Origin: Streptomyces sp. TSRI0107
GTDB taxonomy: Bacteria > Actinomycetota > Actinomycetes > Streptomycetales > Streptomycetaceae
Assembly (NCBI RefSeq): GCF_001905845.1
Contig: NZ_LIVZ01000012.1
Span: 124,001-188,000, forward strand
Reading direction: 5' to 3'
DNA length: 64,000 nucleotides
Shown: positions 56,609-64,000 of the stretch, piece after piece
Numbering within the stretch: position 1 is the first letter of the stretch
Layout of the letters: the number at the start of each line of letters is the position of its first letter
Program-made: the position numbers and the translations under genes
Notes under the pieces: generated by a model
What the model saw: only the letters and a program-made list of their open reading frames with translations
Database searches by the model: none
Told to the model about the DNA's origin: nothing

Positions 56609-57262
56609 TCAAAGCCCCGGGTGGGGGCCGTACGGCGCGGTGTCGGCGCCCGTCGCCAACGCCCAGTAGCGGTCCCCGAACGACCAGTGCCACCACTCGG
56701 TGGGGTAGTTGACCAGCCCGGCCGCGGTCAGGGCGGCGCCGAGCACCTCGCGGTGCGCCCTGGCCCGGCCGCCGATGCCGGCGGCCCGCGTGTAGCAGGC
56801 ACCGCCGCTGGCCTCCGGGCTCGCGTTGACCGGGGTGCCCAGGTCGAGTTCGGTGCCGTCGGCGTCCGCGAGGGTGAGATCGACGGCGGCTCCGGCGCTG
56901 TGCGGGGCGATACCGGGCGGCGACACGTAACGGCTCGCCGCCGAGTGGACTCGTTCCCGCGGCCAGTCGGGGTGGGCGGCTCGCAGCCCGGCCGCGTACT
57001 CCTCGAAGTACGCGCGCTGGAGCGCGAGCGGACGGTAGCCCTCCACGAACAGCAGCCGGAATCCCGGCGGCAGCAGCCCCTGCGCCGCGTGCAGCCGCTC
57101 CAGCACACCCCGGCGCAGGAGGGCGAAGGCGCCCGCGGGGTCGCGCCTGCGGGCGTCGACCAGCAGGGTGCCGTCCTGCTCGACGTCCACCAGGGGCTGC
57201 CCGTCGTCCCGTACGGGGATCGCCGCCACCCTGGGGTCGGACATGAGGATGATCTCGTCCAT
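56609..57262 (-). CDS. VanX-type D-Ala-D-Ala dipeptidase (M15D)
   Basis: A 217-residue zinc dipeptidase similar to VanX. Family motifs are FVEGYRPLALQRAYF (transition-state Arg), zinc ligands in PHSAGAAVDLTLAD (SxHxxGxAxD with Ser-Ala swaps) and NYPTEWWHWSFGDRYW (catalytic Glu and third zinc His). There is no signal peptide, as for cytoplasmic VanX. No vanHA or vanRS genes are adjacent, so it is a stand-alone cell-wall dipeptide recycling enzyme rather than part of a glycopeptide-resistance cassette. The ATG at 57262 has no strong ribosome site; an ATG at 57244 is an alternative. Confidence 0.9.
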   Translation of the reverse strand: MDEIILMSDPRVAAIPVRDDGQPLVDVEQDGTLLVDARRRDPAGAFALLRRGVLERLHAAQGLLPPGFRLLFVEGYRPLALQRAYFEEYAAGLRAAHPDWPRERVHSAASRYVSPPGIAPHSAGAAVDLTLADADGTELDLGTPVNASPEASGGACYTRAAGIGGRARAHREVLGAALTAAGLVNYPTEWWHWSFGDRYWALATGADTAPYGPHPGL

Positions 57263-57304
57263 CCGGGGATGATCCCCGCCGACGGCGCGTGGGGACAGGG
57301 GAAA

Positions 57305-58810
57305 TCAGGCCAGCGGGATGGTCACCTCGTCCTCCACCGGTGGGTCGAGTTCCTGGGCGAGGTTGCCCGTCGCGGCGTGGCAGCGCAGGCGCAGGGCGTC
57401 GGGGGTGACGTCGATGCGCAGGAACGACTTGAAGAACGGCGGGGTGTGGGTGGCGCAGCTGGGGGAGAGCAGGCCGGTGTACAGCTTGCGGAGGGGCAGG
57501 TGGAAGCGGGCGGCACGGCCCGGGCGGCGGCCGGTACCGAGGAGGGCGGCGACCAGGCGGGTGCGCCGGGTGACGAGCGCCGGTGTGCCGGGCGTGCGGG
57601 CGGGCCGGTCTCCGAGGCGTTCGGCGACGACGGCCGCGGCCTCCGCCTCGGTGAGGGTGAAGAAGCGCCGCAGCCGGGTGCGGCGGGCGTAGATCCGGCT
57701 GTAGAAGGCCAGGGAGTCGCCGCGCAGGGGATAGCAGCGGAAGTCGTCCTCCGTCAGGCCGTCCCCATGGACCGGGGGGATGGTGTGGGTGGCGTGCGTG
57801 AACGCGCCGCCGCCCCCCGCGACGATGTACTGGACGGTGCGGTCCCCGTCCACCCGTAGGGGATAGCGCTGGTAGTTGTGGATGTCGCCGCCGATCGCCG
57901 CGACGTAGCGGTGCGCGGGGTCGCGGACGATCTCGTCGACCGTGCCGCCGCCCTCGATGGGGCACGGGCGCTGCTCGCCGTTGACGTACAGCGGACGCCC
58001 GGTGATCAGGATCTTGGGGCGCGGGTCGCGGGACACCTCGCGCAGCCAGGCGCCCTGTTCGGCGTCGACGGTGCCGAGCAGCCCGGTGTCGATGCCCACG
58101 ATCCGGATCGGCCCGGCGTCGATCGCCCAGTACGGGCCCGGCTGGACGGACATCTGGGCGGACGCTGAGCGCAGCTTGCGGGCCTGGGCGAATGCCGCCT
58201 CGTCGGCCGGGCCCGGCCGGTGCCACAGCCGGTCGCGCAGCCAGGCCCGGGTCAGCGGGCGCGACCGGGGCGCGGGCGGCAGCGGCGGCGCGTCGTCGCA
58301 GAAGACGCGCATGAAGCCGTCCAGGTTCTCGTACCAGTCGTGGTTCCCGGGGACGGCGTATATGGGCGCCGGATAGTCCTGGTACGGGCGGAAGAACTTG
58401 TCGCCGTAGTCGTCCGTGGCGCCCACCGGGTAGATGACATCGCTCGCGATGATCATGAACTGGGTGCCCTGGCCCACCCGCAGCAGGCCCGGCACCACCG
58501 CGTACTGCGGTTCGCCGCCCTCGCCCGTGTCCCCGGCCACCAGGAACGCGAAGCGGTCCGGGCCGGGGCGCCGGATCACCTTGTCCGCGGGCGCCCCGGC
58601 CGCCGCCTGCTGGGCCACCCAGCGGCTGCGGGTACGGCCCGTGGGGTCCCCGAACCAGGACGCCAGCATGCCGTTGCGGGCGAGCCACAGCGTCCTGGGG
58701 TCGAGCCACGACAGCTTCCTGCCCTGGGCCGGGAGCAGCCGCCGGTAGTCGCCGGGTTCGGGCGCGCGCCAGCCGGCGCCCTCGGCGGAATCACGTGAGG
58801 AGTCAGACAC
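57305..58810 (-). CDS. Metallophosphoesterase (calcineurin-like)
   Basis: A 501-residue protein with a calcineurin-type di-metal phosphoesterase core: FLVAGDTGEGG (GD motif), FMIIASDVIYPVGATDDY (in place of GDxxY), IYAVPGNHDWYENLDGF (GNHD), ILITGRPLYVN and AIGGDIHNYQRYP (GGDxHxY). The second metal motif reads ASDVIYPVG instead of GDVIY. The N-terminal 80 residues (TLWLARNGMLASWFGDP) and C-terminal beta domain match actinobacterial proteins of unknown substrate. No signal peptide. The start is a GTG at 58810. Confidence 0.9.
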   Translation of the reverse strand: MSDSSRDSAEGAGWRAPEPGDYRRLLPAQGRKLSWLDPRTLWLARNGMLASWFGDPTGRTRSRWVAQQAAAGAPADKVIRRPGPDRFAFLVAGDTGEGGEPQYAVVPGLLRVGQGTQFMIIASDVIYPVGATDDYGDKFFRPYQDYPAPIYAVPGNHDWYENLDGFMRVFCDDAPPLPPAPRSRPLTRAWLRDRLWHRPGPADEAAFAQARKLRSASAQMSVQPGPYWAIDAGPIRIVGIDTGLLGTVDAEQGAWLREVSRDPRPKILITGRPLYVNGEQRPCPIEGGGTVDEIVRDPAHRYVAAIGGDIHNYQRYPLRVDGDRTVQYIVAGGGGAFTHATHTIPPVHGDGLTEDDFRCYPLRGDSLAFYSRIYARRTRLRRFFTLTEAEAAAVVAERLGDRPARTPGTPALVTRRTRLVAALLGTGRRPGRAARFHLPLRKLYTGLLSPSCATHTPPFFKSFLRIDVTPDALRLRCHAATGNLAQELDPPVEDEVTIPLA

Positions 58811-58899
58811 CCGTGCATCGTAATGATGATCGAAACGGCGCGAGAGGGAGACCGGGAACAGACGGGCCGCCCATCTCGCGCCGTACGCGGACGAGTTGG

Positions 58900-60102
58900 T
58901 CAGCTGAACGGATCCAGCGTCAGATACGCCTGGCGCGGATCGCCGTCGTGGACCAGCGACTCGTGGTGCCCGACGTCGTCGAAGGCGAACGCGTACGCCT
59001 TCCCGTCGGCCATCCGCTCATGGATGATCCGCGCGTAGTGGTTGGTCACCCCGTCCTTGTAGAACGCGGCCGACGACGTGTCCGGCTGGTTCGGGTTGGT
59101 GAGCAGGGTGGACCGGTTGAAGCCCGCGCACAGCGTCCGCGAGATCGGTCCGCGGACCTCGTCGTTGGGTGCGTCGAGGAGCTTGTGGCAGCCGAAGACG
59201 CTGTCGGCGTCCGGCTTCTGGAAGCTGGTCACGACCGCCCCCGCGCTGTTGGTGAAGCGCAGCACACCGCCCGACACCCGGCCCTGGTACTTGGTCTGCG
59301 GCCGGTCCGCGAACGGCGTGACGGTCAGCGTCGTCGTCGCGTACTTCTGCCATACGCGGTTGATGTAGTCGTCCATCACGGACGCCGGGATCTTTCCGGT
59401 GCCGACCCCGTGCGCCGGGGAGAGCGCGCGCAGCACGGTTCCGTCGGACCGCGTCTGCACCAGCCCGCCCCAGCCGCCGGACTGGGCCCGCAGTGCCGCG
59501 AACACCCCGTTGTAGCCGCCTGACTTGAGCCGCCCGGTGCTCGCCGTGCTGCCGTCGGCGCGCTGCACCCCGACCGAGTACGGCGCGGAGAACATGTCGA
59601 CCTGGGTGCTGTTGAGCCACAGCCCGGAGTCGTTCAGCGTGTACTCGGACCAGTTGAAGAGGATGTCGTGGTTGGGGTCGCTCGGGTTCTGCACGGCGGG
59701 CTGCACCAGGCCGCCGGTGGCGAGCCGGAAGTCGAGCTTGCGGCCGTAGGAGAAGTAGATCCGGCCGGACAGCTTGGGGATCCGGATCGTGGTCGACTGG
59801 CCCGCGGCCGGCCCGGGGATGGAGGCGTCCGGCGCGGGAACGGGCGGGACGCTGCCGGCCGGCCAGGGGTGGAAGGTGCCGCCGGCGTCCGCCCAGCCCT
59901 GCTGACCCGTGGTCAGCGAGGTGCCGAGGACGTAGACGTGGATCTGGTCGCCGCGGCCGGAGTTGTTGGTGATCTTCAGTGGGATCGTGGCGGGCACCGC
60001 GGCCTCGGCGGCCGGCGGCGAACCGAGGGTGAGCAGGGCGCCGAGCAGCGCCGCGGCGGCGGCCAGGGCCGGTAAACGGGTGTGCCTGAGGTGGGTGAGC
60101 AC
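58900..60102 (-). CDS. Secreted GH64 beta-1,3-glucanase
   Basis: A 400-residue extracellular enzyme of glycoside hydrolase family 64, which cuts beta-1,3-glucan (laminarin, fungal walls) to pentasaccharides. Signal peptide: LPALAAAAALLGALLTLGSPPAAEA. Mature family features include IPLKITNNSGRGDQIHVYVLG, GRIYFSYGRKLDF, FNWSEYTLNDSGLWLNSTQVDMFSAPYSV and AFAFDDVGHHESLVHDGDP. The GTG at 60102 has GGAGGTGAAGC upstream. A perfect 16-base palindrome about 90 bases upstream is the probable operator of a LacI-type sugar regulator. Confidence 0.93.
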   Translation of the reverse strand: MLTHLRHTRLPALAAAAALLGALLTLGSPPAAEAAVPATIPLKITNNSGRGDQIHVYVLGTSLTTGQQGWADAGGTFHPWPAGSVPPVPAPDASIPGPAAGQSTTIRIPKLSGRIYFSYGRKLDFRLATGGLVQPAVQNPSDPNHDILFNWSEYTLNDSGLWLNSTQVDMFSAPYSVGVQRADGSTASTGRLKSGGYNGVFAALRAQSGGWGGLVQTRSDGTVLRALSPAHGVGTGKIPASVMDDYINRVWQKYATTTLTVTPFADRPQTKYQGRVSGGVLRFTNSAGAVVTSFQKPDADSVFGCHKLLDAPNDEVRGPISRTLCAGFNRSTLLTNPNQPDTSSAAFYKDGVTNHYARIIHERMADGKAYAFAFDDVGHHESLVHDGDPRQAYLTLDPFS

Positions 60103-60192
60103 GCTTCACCTCCGTGTGGGGAGCGCCGTGGGGAGCGCCGTGGGGGGATTCCGGCACGGACCGGACCTGGTGGGAGTTGGTCCGTACCAGTC

Positions 60193-60208
60193 TTGAGAGC
60201 GCTCTCAA
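60193..60208. promoter_or_regulatory. Perfect 16-bp palindromic operator (CebR-like)
   Basis: TTGAGAGCGCTCTCAA upstream of the GH64 gene. The core GAGCGCTC is identical to the centre of the CebR operator (TGGGAGCGCTCCCA) that controls cellulose-utilisation genes in streptomycetes, with A for G and T for C two bases out. A CebR-like LacI repressor is the likely binder. Confidence 0.75.
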
Positions 60209-60277
60209 TGTGGCGCCGCGCCGCGCTCATGTCAATAAGCGCGGCGTGGCCGGACGGATCGGGAGAGTGAGGAGGCG

Positions 60278-61033
60278 TCAGAAGGTACGGCCCAGGAGAT
60301 CCAGCACCGCCGCCCAGTGCCGCCGGTCGCCCTCCTCCTGGTACGCGGACGTGTCGGCCTGCGTGAAACCGTGCTCCGCGCCCGGGTAGACCTCGCAGCG
60401 GTGCCGCACACCGGCCTCGGTCAGCGCCTTCTCCAGACGCTCGACCTCCTCCGGCGGCAGGGCGGGGTCGTTGTCGGCGTGCCCGAAGTACAGCTCGGCG
60501 GTGATGCGTCCGGCGAGGAGGTGCGCGCTGTCCGGCGTGTCCGTGGCCAGCCGCGCGCCGTGGAACCCGGCCGCCGCCGCGACCCGGTCCGGATAGGTGC
60601 CCGCCGTGTACAGGGCGAGCCGGGCGCCCATGCAGTAGCCGACCAGGGCGACCGGGCCGTCCGCCGCCGCCGGGCAGTCGGCGAGGTACCTCAGATAGGC
60701 GTCCGCGTCCCGCATGGCGTCGTCGGGCGTGAGGGCGTGCACGAGCGGTCCGAGGTGCCGGAAGAGCCTCCCGCGCGCCTCGTCGTCGATGAACTCGGGC
60801 AGTTCCACCACCGGTGCCGGCCCGTTGCGGTACAGCACGTTGGGCAGCAGCACCGTGTACCCGGCCGCGGCCAGCCGGTCGGCGAGCGACCGCAGCCCCG
60901 GACGCGGCCCGAAGGCGTCCATGTAGAGGAGCACCGCCGGGTGCGGGCCGCCGCCCTCCGGGTGGACGAGACAGGCGTCGGCGGCGCCGTCCTCGGTGCG
61001 GACGTCGACGGCGGTTCCCTGTACGGCGGTCAT
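60278..61033 (-). CDS. Dienelactone hydrolase family protein
   Basis: A 251-residue alpha/beta hydrolase of the dienelactone-hydrolase family. The nucleophile is the Cys in VALVGYCMGARLAL (GxCxGG-type elbow), the acid is in the ELYFGHADNDPALPPEEV region and the histidine is in PGAEHGFTQADTSAY. The N-terminus AVLLYMDAFGPRPGLRSLADRLAAAGY is also typical. The natural substrate is unknown. The ATG at 61033 (MTAVQGT) is chosen; a start 13 codons earlier is possible but has less likely sequence. Confidence 0.9.
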   Translation of the reverse strand: MTAVQGTAVDVRTEDGAADACLVHPEGGGPHPAVLLYMDAFGPRPGLRSLADRLAAAGYTVLLPNVLYRNGPAPVVELPEFIDDEARGRLFRHLGPLVHALTPDDAMRDADAYLRYLADCPAAADGPVALVGYCMGARLALYTAGTYPDRVAAAAGFHGARLATDTPDSAHLLAGRITAELYFGHADNDPALPPEEVERLEKALTEAGVRHRCEVYPGAEHGFTQADTSAYQEEGDRRHWAAVLDLLGRTF

Positions 61034-61140
61034 GGGTTGCGGCCGCCTCTCTGTACGGCTCGACGAAGTCATGCCCGGCAGGTCGGCCGGGTCCGGCCAT
61101 CGTGGCAGGCGGGACGCCGGGCGCCGTCGCCGCCCCGGCG

Positions 61141-61761
61141 CTACTCGAACCGGTCGGTGTCACCCGCTCCGCGCCGGACGATCTCCACGTCGCCGCCCGA
61201 CAGGTCGATGACCGTGGTCGGTTCGGTGCCGCAGTCGCCGGAGTCCACCACCGCGTCCACCGCGTGGTCGAGCCGGTCCTTGATCTCCCAGCCCTGCGTC
61301 AGCGGCTCGTCCTCGTCGGGCAGCAGCAGGGTGCTCGACAGCAGCGGTTCACCGAGCTCCGCGAGGATCGCCTGGGTCACCACGTGGTCCGGGATGCGTA
61401 CCCCGACCGTCTTCTTCTTCGGGTGCATCAGAGCGCGCGGCACCTCCTTCGTCGCGGGGAGGATGAAGGTGTAGCTGCCGGGCGTGGACGCCTTGACGGT
61501 CCGGAAGACGTCCTTGTCCACCCGTACGAACTGGCCGAGCTGTGCGAAATCCTGGCACACCAGCGTGAAGTGGTGCCGGTCGTCCAGCCGGCGGATGGAG
61601 CGGATCCGGTCCACGCCGTCCCGGCTGCCGATCCGGCAGCCCAGCGCGTAACAGGAGTCCGTGGGATACGCGATGAGCGCACCCGAACGGAGGCTGTCCG
61701 CGATCTGCGCGACGGCGCGCGGCTGGGGGTTCTCGGGGTGCACGTCGTAGTACTTCGCCAT
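61141..61761 (-). CDS. Sua5/YciO/YrdC-type protein (L-threonylcarbamoyladenylate synthase family)
   Basis: A 206-residue protein with the YrdC fold, of the YciO size class. It contains LRSGALIAYPTDSCYALGC, the RRLDDRHHFTLVCQDFAQL nucleotide-binding region (KRxxxxP-like position) and SGDCGTEPTTVIDLSGGDVEIVRRGAG at the end. YrdC proteins make threonylcarbamoyl-AMP for tRNA t6A; YciO members are paralogues whose activity is weaker or different. The ATG at 61761 is a standard start. Not in an obvious operon. Confidence 0.9.
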   Translation of the reverse strand: MAKYYDVHPENPQPRAVAQIADSLRSGALIAYPTDSCYALGCRIGSRDGVDRIRSIRRLDDRHHFTLVCQDFAQLGQFVRVDKDVFRTVKASTPGSYTFILPATKEVPRALMHPKKKTVGVRIPDHVVTQAILAELGEPLLSSTLLLPDEDEPLTQGWEIKDRLDHAVDAVVDSGDCGTEPTTVIDLSGGDVEIVRRGAGDTDRFE

Positions 61762-61873
61762 CCGCTGAGCTTATGCCCCGCTCGGTCGGCCGCGCGGAGT
61801 CCGGGGTGCGTGGCGAGGCGCCGGACACCGCGCCGCCGGGGCTCTGCTACCACATCCATGGGAATCCATGGGG

Positions 61874-61898
61874 TGTCCATCGGACGGTCCGACGGACA
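61874..61898. promoter_or_regulatory. 25-bp imperfect palindrome upstream of FMN reductase gene
   Basis: TGTCC-at-CGGAC-g-GTCCG-ac-GGACA: nested arms with one mismatch, 58 bases before the start codon. It lies in a region of short repeats (two CACAGATACGG copies follow, nearer the gene). A likely operator; the regulator is unknown, though the MarR gene downstream is a candidate. Confidence 0.6.
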
Positions 61899-61955
61899 TT
61901 CCGTGGACAGACACAGATACGGGAAGACAAAGACAGCCACAGATACGGAGTCCTC

Positions 61956-62531
61956 ATGTCCAAGATGTTCAAGCCCGTCCTGCAGATCATCGTCGCCGAC
62001 AGCCGCCCCTCCCGGGTCGGTGCCGCGGTGGGCGGCTGGATCGCCGAAGCGGCCCGCGCCCACGGCGACTTCGACGTCGACGTCGACGTCGTCGACCTGG
62101 CCGAGGCCGGCCCGCCGCTCCTCGAACACCCCCGGCGGTGGAGCGCCCGCGTGCGGCGCGCCCACGCCTTCGTCCTGGTCACCCCCGAGGAGGACGACGG
62201 CTGCCCGGCCGCTCTGCGGGACGCCCTCGACCGCCTCGACCGGGAGTGGTGGTACAAGGCGGTGAGCCTCGTGGCGTACGGCGGTGTCTCGGCGGGTCCG
62301 CGTGCCGTGCAGCGGCTCAGGCAGGTCACCGGCGCGCTGCGGATGGTGCCCGTCACGGACACGGTCTCGATCCCGTCGGCCGACCGGTACGTCGACGAGG
62401 ACGGCGCCTTCCGCGGCGGTGAGCTGGTCGACGCCTCCGCGAAGAGGATGCTGGACGAGCTGCTGCTGGTCGGCGCACCGCTGATCCCGTTGCAGGGCGG
62501 CGAGGGGCGGACTGAACGGCCTTTGACGTAG
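61956..62531 (+). CDS. NAD(P)H-dependent FMN reductase (flavodoxin-like)
   Basis: A 191-residue flavodoxin-fold reductase of the NADPH-dependent FMN reductase group (azoreductase/quinone-reductase type). It opens with LQIIVADSRPSRVGAAVGGWI (FMN phosphate loop, SxRxxR-like), has FVLVTPEEDDGCPAALRDALDRL in place of the usual TPEYNxSxPxxLKNAIDW, and VSLVAYGGVSAGPRAVQRLRQV. The usual Tyr-Asn of the TPEYN loop is Glu-Asp here, so FMN binding may be changed. The ATG at 61956 has GGAG upstream. Its stop lies in the operator of the MarR gene. Confidence 0.88.
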   Translation: MSKMFKPVLQIIVADSRPSRVGAAVGGWIAEAARAHGDFDVDVDVVDLAEAGPPLLEHPRRWSARVRRAHAFVLVTPEEDDGCPAALRDALDRLDREWWYKAVSLVAYGGVSAGPRAVQRLRQVTGALRMVPVTDTVSIPSADRYVDEDGAFRGGELVDASAKRMLDELLLVGAPLIPLQGGEGRTERPLT

Positions 62532-62548
62532 GTATGCCTCGATACCTA
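62529..62548. promoter_or_regulatory. MarR operator overlapping upstream stop codon
   Basis: A perfect inverted repeat TAGGTAT-gcctcg-ATACCTA lies 11 bases upstream of the MarR start codon. Its first three bases are the stop codon of the FMN reductase gene. Size and position fit a MarR autoregulatory site. Confidence 0.75.
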
Positions 62549-62559
62549 TCCTGGACGTC

Positions 62560-63042
62560 ATGTCCGACACCGGCGCACCCGCGCAGCGCACCGCCCGCGT
62601 AGCCTCCGAGCTCGCGGCCTGCCTGCCCGTGCTGTACCGGGCGCTGGACCGGCGGATCGCCGGGGACTTCCCCCACCCGAAGCCGCCGGAGGGGCAGCTG
62701 ATGCTGCTGCGCTTCGTCGCGCAGCAGGAGGGCTGCACCGTCCGCGAGGCCGCCGAGGCCCTGCTGATGAAGCCGAACAACGTCAGCGCGCTGGTCTCCC
62801 AGATGACCGAGCAGCAGCTGCTGGAGCGCCGGCAGGACAGCGCCGACAAGCGCGTCGCCCACCTCCACCTCACCGCGACCTCCCGGCGCCGCCTCGCCGA
62901 GGTCCGCGCGCTCGAGGAGGCCCACCTCGGCGAGGCGCTGGCCGCCCTCACCGACGGCGAGATGGACGCCCTCGGTTCCGCCACGGGCGCGCTCAAGTCG
63001 CTGGCCCGTCACCTCCACTCCGCACCCACCGCGACCCGCTGA
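62560..63042 (+). CDS. MarR-family transcriptional regulator
   Basis: A 160-residue MarR-type regulator with the winged-helix core GCTVREAAEALLMKPNNVSALVSQMTEQQLLERRQDSADKRVAHLHLTATSRRRL; the wing carries DSADKR. The ATG at 62560 follows the operator so closely that the message probably has a very short leader. It lies 28 bases downstream of the FMN reductase gene and upstream of a DHA2-type exporter gene, a common MarR-exporter arrangement; it likely represses the exporter. A terminator hairpin follows its stop. Confidence 0.92.
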   Translation: MSDTGAPAQRTARVASELAACLPVLYRALDRRIAGDFPHPKPPEGQLMLLRFVAQQEGCTVREAAEALLMKPNNVSALVSQMTEQQLLERRQDSADKRVAHLHLTATSRRRLAEVRALEEAHLGEALAALTDGEMDALGSATGALKSLARHLHSAPTATR

Positions 63043-63047
63043 CGGCC

Positions 63048-63073
63048 GCCCTCCCGCCGACGACCGGGAGGGC
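63048..63073 (+). terminator. Terminator hairpin after MarR gene
   Basis: A perfect 9-base stem GCCCTCCCG / CGGGAGGGC with an 8-base loop begins 6 bases past the MarR stop codon. It separates MarR from the exporter transcript. Confidence 0.75.
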
Positions 63074-63247
63074 ATGAGCGCCGCCGCGTCGGGCCGACGG
63101 CTCCGCGCCGCGTTCGTGGATCTCAACCGCCGTACCCGGGCGCGATCGTGCGTCCATACGGCGGTGAGGCCTGGTTGCGCCCTGTCCGTGGCTGGGCCGT
63201 TCCCCTTCCTCCCGCTGTAGACACTCCCGCACAGACAAGGCTTTCCC

Positions 63248-64000
63248 ATGCCCTCCACCGCCGTGGATCCCTCCGGCGTGCCCGAGTCCGCGCCCGCGCC
63301 CGAGTCCGCGTCCGCCGCGTCCCACCGCCGCCAGCCGGCTGCGGTCCAACCCCTGGCTCACCCTGTGCGCCGTCGCGTTCGGCCTGTTCATGGTCCAGCT
63401 CGACGCGTCCGTCGTGGCGATCGCCAACCCCGGGATCGGCCGCGACCTCGACGCCTCCACCGCCGAACTGCAGTGGGTGACCAACTCCTACCTGCTGGCC
63501 CTCGCCGCCACCCTCATCCTCGGCGGCAAGCTCGGCGACCGCTTCGGCCGCCGCACCTACTACCTCGTCGGTGTCGCCGGGTTCACCGTCGCCTCCGTCG
63601 CCATCGGCCTGGCCGGCTCCATCGAGGGCGTCGTCGTCTTCCGTGCCCTGCAGGGCTTCTTCGGCGGTCTGCTGATGCCCAACACCCTCGGCCTGCTACG
63701 CGCCGTGTTCCCGCCGCGCCGGTTCGGCATGGCGGTCGGCATCTGGGCGATGGTCTCCGCCGTCTCCACCGCCCTCGGCCCCATCGTCGGCGGCCTGCTG
63801 GTCGAACACGTCAGCTGGGAGTCCGTGTTCTACAGCAACGCGCCGATCGGAGTCGTCGCGTTCCTCTTCAGCGCGCTGGTCCTGCCGCAGTCCAGGACCT
63901 CCACCGGACACCACCGGTTCGACGTGCCCGGCGTCGTCCTGCTCGCCCTCGGCCTGCTCGCCGTCGTCTTCGGCGTGGTCAAGGGCGAGACCTGGGGCTG
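63248..64000 (+). CDS. MFS transporter, DHA2/EmrB-QacA type (partial, N-terminal frameshift)
   Basis: The N-terminal part of a 14-helix drug exporter cut by the right edge. The body is clear: WLTLCAVAFGLFMVQLDASVVAIANPGI, LQWVTNSYLLALAATLILGGKLGDRFGRRTYYL, VFRALQGFFGGLLMPNTLGLLRAVFPP and GIWAMVSAVSTALGPIVGGLL (motif C). The natural start codon, the ATG at 63248 (MPSTAVDPSGVPESAPAPES), is in a different frame; a single extra base near 63325-63335 would explain this. Otherwise translation would have to begin inside helix 1 at the ATG at 63389. Probably controlled by the MarR gene upstream. Confidence 0.82.
   Translation, partial: MPSTAVDPSGVPESAPAPESASAASHRRQPAAVQPLAHPVRRRVRPVHGPARRVRRGDRQPRDRPRPRRLHRRTAVGDQLLPAGPRRHPHPRRQARRPLRPPHLLPRRCRRVHRRLRRHRPGRLHRGRRRLPCPAGLLRRSADAQHPRPATRRVPAAPVRHGGRHLGDGLRRLHRPRPHRRRPAGRTRQLGVRVLQQRADRSRRVPLQRAGPAAVQDLHRTPPVRRARRRPARPRPARRRLRRGQGRDLGL

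Noticed and set aside
56609..57262. Glycopeptide-resistance cassette (vanX)
   Set aside because: No vanH, vanA, vanR or vanS genes are adjacent; the VanX-like protein is alone.
55752..58709. Minus-strand open frame of nearly 1000 codons across the TauD, VanX and phosphoesterase genes
   Set aside because: Pro/Arg/Gly-rich, in the wrong frame for both VanX and the phosphoesterase, and it overlaps TauD on the other strand.

Overview
The window is very GC-rich, with strong third-position G/C bias and GGAGG-type ribosome sites, and it carries WhiB, SigB/F-type sigma factors, DUF5133, DUF6480 and a GlgE pathway cluster. All of this points to a Streptomyces chromosome, probably a chromosome arm because most genes are accessory or conditionally needed. 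There are no tRNA or rRNA genes, no CRISPR array, no prophage and no intact insertion sequence.

Layout. 0-10 kb: metallo-beta-lactamase-fold enzyme (cut by the left edge), AlkB-like dioxygenase, TetR with tandem operators and a KstD-like flavoprotein, DUF488, a WhiB protein, a divergent LysG/LysE amino-acid export pair, an MFS exporter, a cyclic-nucleotide-binding protein and an Orn/Lys/Arg-type decarboxylase. 10-17.6 kb: stress regulation (GHKL anti-sigma-type ATPases and a SigB/F-family sigma factor), type-2 NADH dehydrogenase, acyl-CoA synthetase and a YbdK-type ligase. 17.7-28.4 kb: a complete alpha-glucan cluster, with glgE-treS-mak-glgB on the minus strand and a degenerate-ATPase gene plus glgX divergent on the plus strand. 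It makes and edits alpha-glucan from trehalose through maltose 1-phosphate. 28.4-31 kb: VOC protein, ANTAR protein and a second SigB/F sigma factor, the last two separated by a 184-bp MITE-like element. 31-39.5 kb: an unlinked hemC, GNAT, a questin-oxidase-like protein, a secreted NPP1 protein, a LigC-like ATP-dependent DNA ligase, TetR plus ferredoxin, a frameshifted YVTN beta-propeller gene and MarR. 39.5-40.5 kb: no gene, but a G-run cluster and a decaying 108-110-bp tandem repeat array. 40.5-45 kb: Fsr-like MFS, AraC, DoxX-like protein and peroxiredoxin, a truncated LigD-type phosphoesterase and a LacI regulator.

45.2-49.1 kb holds the most interesting locus. Two overlapping genes encode a small helical protein and a 1158-residue P-loop/TPR protein. 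They share an almost identical RHIM-like block (GTFHGPT..QTG), at the C-terminus of the first and the N-terminus of the second. This is the arrangement expected of an amyloid-signalling effector and its NLR-type receptor. 49.2-55.5 kb is a fructan (levan/inulin) utilisation locus: intracellular GH32, ABC importer (two permeases and a binding protein) and a divergent Tat-exported GH32, with three copies of a LacI-type operator between them. 55.6-64 kb: frameshifted TauD, VanX-like dipeptidase, metallophosphoesterase, secreted GH64 beta-1,3-glucanase with a perfect palindromic operator, dienelactone hydrolase, a YciO/Sua5-type protein, FMN reductase, MarR and a DHA2-type MFS transporter running off the right edge.

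Four places show single- or double-base indels in otherwise conserved reading frames (about 38.4, 38.5, 56.1 and 63.3 kb, with a possible fifth near 38.92 kb). They may be real lesions or residual sequencing errors in G/C runs.
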